A DNA stretch of 64,000 nucleotides. Origin: Nereocystis luetkeana (lineage: Eukaryota; Sar; Phaeophyceae; Laminariales; Laminariaceae). Positions 13,101 to 19,100 of this stretch are shown here, piece by piece. Position numbers and translations under genes: made by a program. Below the pieces are notes generated by a model. That model was not told the DNA's origin and did not search any database. It worked only from the letters and a program-made list of their open reading frames with translations. Within the stretch, counting starts at the first letter, position 1; the number at the start of each line of letters is the position of its first letter. The stretch lies in the NCBI GenBank assembly GCA_031213475.1, contig JARUPZ010000020.1, positions 5,505,858 through 5,569,857 on the forward strand, written 5' to 3'.

Positions 13101-16100
13101 GTTGAGTGATCAACGTTGAGTGATCAACGTTGAGTGATCAACGTTGAGTGATCAACGTTGTGTGATCAGCGTTGAGTGATCAACGTTGAGTGATCAACGT
13201 TGTGTGATCAGCGTTGAGTGATCAACGTTGAGTGATTAACGTTGAGTGATCCAACGTTGAAGCTCAGCTGGCACGCGCTTTTTTGCAGGACATGGTAGTC
13301 GGGCTGATGGGATCCTCCTCGCTTGAAAACAAAGACACACAAAATCGCTCGTGCACAGTAATGCTACCGTAGTATACCAGGTGTTCTGTGGCTCGCGTAC
13401 TCTCGGCGTCACTCAGTCCGCCACCCGTATACCCCTCCCCCCCCCTTCCCCTTGCCCCCTTTCCCGTTCGTTATTTTTTTGGTGTTTTGAACAGGTACGG
13501 TGTGAGTACAGCGCTGTTTGCGTTCGACGCTAACTCAGACACCAATGGGATCACGATCGCGTCGGCGGCCATCCTTTCTGCGGTCGCCCTTATGATCCTG
13601 GTGTACGGAGCGGTCATCTTCTGTGAGTTTTCGAGGTTTCACAGGCTGTCGTCGGATAATCCTCGCGATGTATTTACTATTAACCCCTCTAGAACTCCAT
13701 TCCCGTTTTGGGGACAAACCACTCTAATTCCAAGTAGTTTGCACCCCCAATTGTCCCCAAAAGGAGACTGCAGGTCCTAAAAGGGTTAATACCTGGTAGA
13801 TATTAGTAGCATGTCTTATGAAGTGGATCCCTCCCTGTGTTCGTTCGCCGCGGTAATATGCCACATTTTTTGTGCCGGGAGGCGTTATTACGGGAGTGTG
13901 TATACACGGATCCCTCATGCACGCAGGCAGCGTTTTTTTTTTTTTCTGTTCCATGCCTCTGCTATAAGTTGGCGTGGAGGTTTCACAAGCCGGACGGACA
14001 GATCGTCGCTTCCTGTGGTTTTTATTATGTCCCTGTAGATCTTTGAAGGCGGATAGATCATCTGTTCCTGATCGGTAGGGATCTATCTATCTATAGCTCA
14101 TGCTGCCGGGTGGGAACCGTAGTGGCGTGCATGATCTGCACGACGTTTTTCCTGGGTCAGATCGGTACTATGTACAGATCCTGCACAACATTTCACAACG
14201 ACAGACCAGGAGCTATTTGTAGATGATCTATCTGTAGATGATCTGTTGGGCGTGTCTTAACATTGCATGCTTTACTCGAACGCCTCCATGGGAAACCATC
14301 CTCGTTTTTTTGCGCGCTTCTAATGTTACTTCGTTTTGCCATGTTGCGCTTTTTTGCACCCCCCCCCCCCCCCCGCCCTTCCCTTCCCCGTTTTTTTTCT
14401 TCTTATTTTTTCTTTCGTTTTCCTTTGGCAGACATGCGGTTGGACAGGCTAAAGAACAGGAAAGACAGCAAGGTTTTCGCGGACAAGGTACGCGACCATC
14501 CTTATTAATAGTGCGGGCTGATCGTGTGTGGTGCACGCTAGCTACCGCGTGCCGGTATGTAGCACGCAAGATTCAAAAGCTTGTGCTCGGTATGGGCTGC
14601 GTGCCAAAGTAGATGTCCCGGGCGGCACTCGCTCTAGAGAGCATTCGGTGTGTTAGCGCTGGACGCTGCAGAATAAATACCCTACCGGAGTATCGTATTC
14701 GTTCAGTTTGGTTCGGTACATCGGTTTCCTACTGTTAGACACTCCCAGCGAGGTTGGGTACGAACTCGATATACCGGTACCTGACACCCGGGTAGATTTT
14801 TCTTGAGCCCGCAACGAAAAATCCCGCGGACGGTATATGCTTTACTACGGAAGACAATATTGCAGAGTATATATATATAGCACACACACACATCTTCTGA
14901 CGAATTTTCCTGGAATTTTCGTTCAACGTGATTTTTCTTTTGACAACGGAGAGACCGGCGCACACGCCCCAGCGAATGCCGTCTGGTTCATGGTTGAAAT
15001 GGTTGAAATACCTCATCGACGAAATCGCTTCAAAGCCACCATTTTATTTTTTATTTTTTTCTGTTGTGTTTCCCGTTTCCCACACTTTCTTTTTCGGGAG
15101 AGTTTTCGGCTCTGGCGTTCGATCCCAGGGTGGTGCGTTTGTTCCCTTGCGTGCGTGTTACACGACCTAGGCGTTTCTGCGCGATTTTTTTTTCTGATCT
15201 TCTCGAACGGCGCTTTTTTTCGTTTCTCTCCTTGCATTTTTTTTATTTTTTTATTTTTTTATTTTTTTATTTTTTTATTTTTTTTCTTCTTGATGTTTTC
15301 CCCCGCTCAGTCGTTCTCCCACGGCGTTTTTTTCTGTCTTTCCTTCTCAGCGATCCCCCCCCCCCCCCCCCGCCCCTCTCTTGTTTTGACATTTTGGCCC
15401 TCGATCGTGCTCAAAACGGCGTTTTTTTGTTGCAGTGGGGACCGGGGATGCTTGCCCTGGGGCTCTTCGCAGCCATCGTTACGGTGCTCGCCATGCAGGT
15501 TAACGACTTCATCGCGGCGAACGACACGCCTTCCGTCAGCACCGCGGGAGTTTCGGAGGCCGTCACCCACGTGCAGAGCTACATCTGTGAGTCCAACATC
15601 GGAACCGACAGGCGGGGACGCAAGAAGTGTGTCCCCGGGGTCGGAGAAAGCCTCCTGGATGTACACTAGTAATAAATATCGCGAGAGACAGACGACACTG
15701 CTTGCATCGTCGGCGACCCTACAGCAGCAGCACGGGCAAAAGACGTGGGGAGCGGCCACCACGAGGGGAAAAGCGTTCGCATCCCAAAGTATACATGCAC
15801 TTGGTACGAGTTGAAGCGACGATGGAATATGGTATCTGGTACCACATAATGTTTTTTCAACCTTACCTCTTTCCGCTGTTTATTTTATTTTTTCCTCTCG
15901 CCACTAAACAGAACCACTTGCGGTTTTCCGTTTATTACGTGACTATCGCGCGGGGGACCATAGTTAATAGGACCAAATATTGTTCGTAAAAATGGGTAAA
16001 TGTATACTGGTAGGTTTTTATGTATACCGTAGGTCCTATTAACTATGGTCCCCCGTAATAGTTACACGTGAAAAACCCTCTTGATATCTTGACTTTTCAT

Positions 16101-19100
16101 CTTTCGTTTTTGCCACTCGTGGTTGATTTTCCATTATTATCATGCTTGCCTTCCGACAACATAGCGTGTAAATGCTATTCCCATAAAAACCGAGTATACT
16201 TCTGTAAATCAGCAGTATTAATTTCGTTGCTGCCTTAATATCACCGGTAATTTCAGAACTACTCGTGGTTTTCCGTTTTTTTTTGTTGTTGCTGCTTAAC
16301 CCTTTTAGGACCGCAGTCCCGTTTTGGGGACAAACTACTTGAAATTCGAGTGGTTTGTCCCCAAAATGAGACTGCAGTTCTAAAAGGGTTGACAATGTCA
16401 CCGCGGGTTCAAATAAAAAAAAAAAAAATGTTGGATGTTCGTTGGCCGTCCGTCCGAGTGCGCAAACATCGTATCTCGATCCAGTGTCATCATCGGCTGA
16501 ATCGATACAAACATACCACAGGTGTACTCTGTTCATGAGTCGCGTTGTCTGCCGGGTGTTGAGTTGGATGTTTGGATTTCGTTTTTGTTTGTTGGATGTT
16601 GGTTTTTGTTTGTTGCTGTTGTTGTTGTTGTTGTTGTTGTTGTTCGTTTCCTTGCTCGCTCTTGGTAGTTACCGCGAATGAAATCGTGCTTCCTCTTCCA
16701 CCCCGTGCTGTTCGTCCGTTGCCCCCCCCCCCCCCGCCCCACCTTCTTGTTGTTCTGTCAGACGACGGTGTGCTTTTCAAGCCTACGGCCACCTCTAGGA
16801 ACTCCGCGCTCGTCCAGATGGTGAGGGGGTGGGGGGAAAAAAAAAACACGAAGCAAAAGAAACACACACCAGTGTACTACTCTATCAGCCGTTCTTTGCC
16901 GTTGTTTTTCGTGGGAGAATAAAACACCACTCAAACTATACACCCAGTTTTTTTATCGATCAGCCTTTTTTTTGCTTTTTTGTTGGTGTTGGTGTTGGTG
17001 CTGGTCTGGTGTTTCTCGTCTCGTTGACCTTCCAGCTCGGCTTGTGGTAGGGGTTTATAGCCCCAGTGTCATTCTGGGCAGGCCGTGGTCACAGCCGCTG
17101 TCTTTTTTGCCTTTGAACCTACGAAATTATCAGGTAAGAAAATACATGGTTGAGAGAGCAACTGCTGTGCATCCCCCTCCTCCTGCCAGCCCCCCCCTCC
17201 CTCCGAGCGCTTAACAAAATGAGTAGTTTCCTATTGTACTTATCCGTAACTGCTGCTGCTACATCGTATTCATCGCAGTTTACATATAGGTTTTTATGTG
17301 TATCATTGGTCCTGTTAACTATGGTCCCCCGTAAGAGTAACCACTGCTGCTGCTGCTGTGATACCTCAGGCGTCCCAGCTGAATGACTTCGAGCCGGACA
17401 AGGCATACGAGTACGAGAACTTGAGCGACGGCAGGCCGAACAAGAAGCTGCGAAGGCGAACCGAGTACGTCATCGCGGCGTCGTCGGCCTCGGACATCAC
17501 GGAGTTGCCTTACGGGGAGGCGGTGCTAGTGACATCGCAGGTGACTTTTATTTTTTCAACCCTTCAGGGATCCCAGGACATCGAACCAACTCTATAGTAG
17601 TACCCGTGCACAACTCTCTTGTCCTTAAATTGTACGGGCTATTTTCATACTACTATTTAATATGAATGCGCGAAATTTTCTTGCGTTGTGGTATACCATA
17701 ACCCAGAAGAAAGCACACCCCCCCTTAGTTAACACCTCCCACCCGAAATGCTCCGCCCCGGCATTGTAGGGATGCGAGGGTCTATTGGTCTTGCGACTAC
17801 AGTAATGCTCATGCATGATATCGCGTACATATCATCCTATCGAGTACACCCCCCCCCACACGCACATGAGCACACCTGGTGATACTGTTTTTTTGTTTCG
17901 TTTTTCTACGGTCGTTTTATATCACCGGGTGCGTTGTTGGATAGCACCCCCCCCCCGCCCCCGCCCACAATAGCACACCCGGTGATGTTAATTTCCAAAA
18001 GGTCGTTTATTTTATCACCGGGATGTGCTTACTCCCGTGCAACAGCAGAGTGCCAAAGTGTCCCTTCAACTGCGATGATCTGTGTTTGTATACTAATAAT
18101 ATACCTGGTACAGTTTAAGAACAACTCAATACGTCTACGTACGATACGATACGATGGTAAATGCACCGAACGTATTACCGAAGGTAACCTGGTGGACGTC
18201 ACGATGTTTTTTTTTTCATTTTTTTTCTTCTTTTTCTCCGTTTTGTTTCGTGCGTTCGTGTGGGCGTTTTTTTGTTTCGTTTTTTTCACGTGTGTGCACG
18301 CACCACTCCTCCGACATAGGACCGATTCCCACTCCACATGGTGCACGAATGTTTTTTTGAGGCAGATATAGATCTATTGCGATCGTGTATGCATGATCTA
18401 TCTGTAGCCCCAAGTTTCCGGGTGGGAGCTGTGTAATCTGCATGATCTGCCGTATAAGCTGCGTGATCTACAGCAGTAGCAGATGTTCCCTGGGTTAGAT
18501 CTGTACTACACAGATAGATAGCTCCTGCACAACCTCTCACAACGGTAGGTTCGGAACTAGACGATCTACAGTAGACAGATAGATCATGATCTGTTCGAGG
18601 TGTACGTGGATGTCTCGGCAGGGTCTCGACCCGACCCTAGCACCTCTACAAACCCCAGACCCCAACGCCGACCTCCGTTCCGTCGCGTCGATGCATTGTC
18701 CGTGTATCACAAAAAAGGAGGAAGTGATGCTGTATCCGGGAGCGGACACGGGCAACTTCGACCTCTCGATGGAGTTTTTCAACACTTCCTCGGTCGATTT
18801 CCGCGGTCCCTACGCAACGGAGGCGTTCTCCGGCAAGGAGAAAACCGCCATCCAGGTGGGGGAAGGGGCATGTGTTGGGCAACCCTCCTGTTGCTTTGCT
18901 GCTGTGGGAGTAGGGAGGTTTCTCTGGTGAAGAAATGAGGGTGGTCATTAGAGGAGTAGTAGAAGGAGGACCAGGAGTATTAATAGCAGTGTTTACAGTA
19001 GTTACAGCAGTAGTAGTATTGCGGAGGGCCATAGTAAATAGGACCAGATATTGTCAGTAAAAATATGTAAATATATAGGTTTTTGTTTGTACCATAGGTC

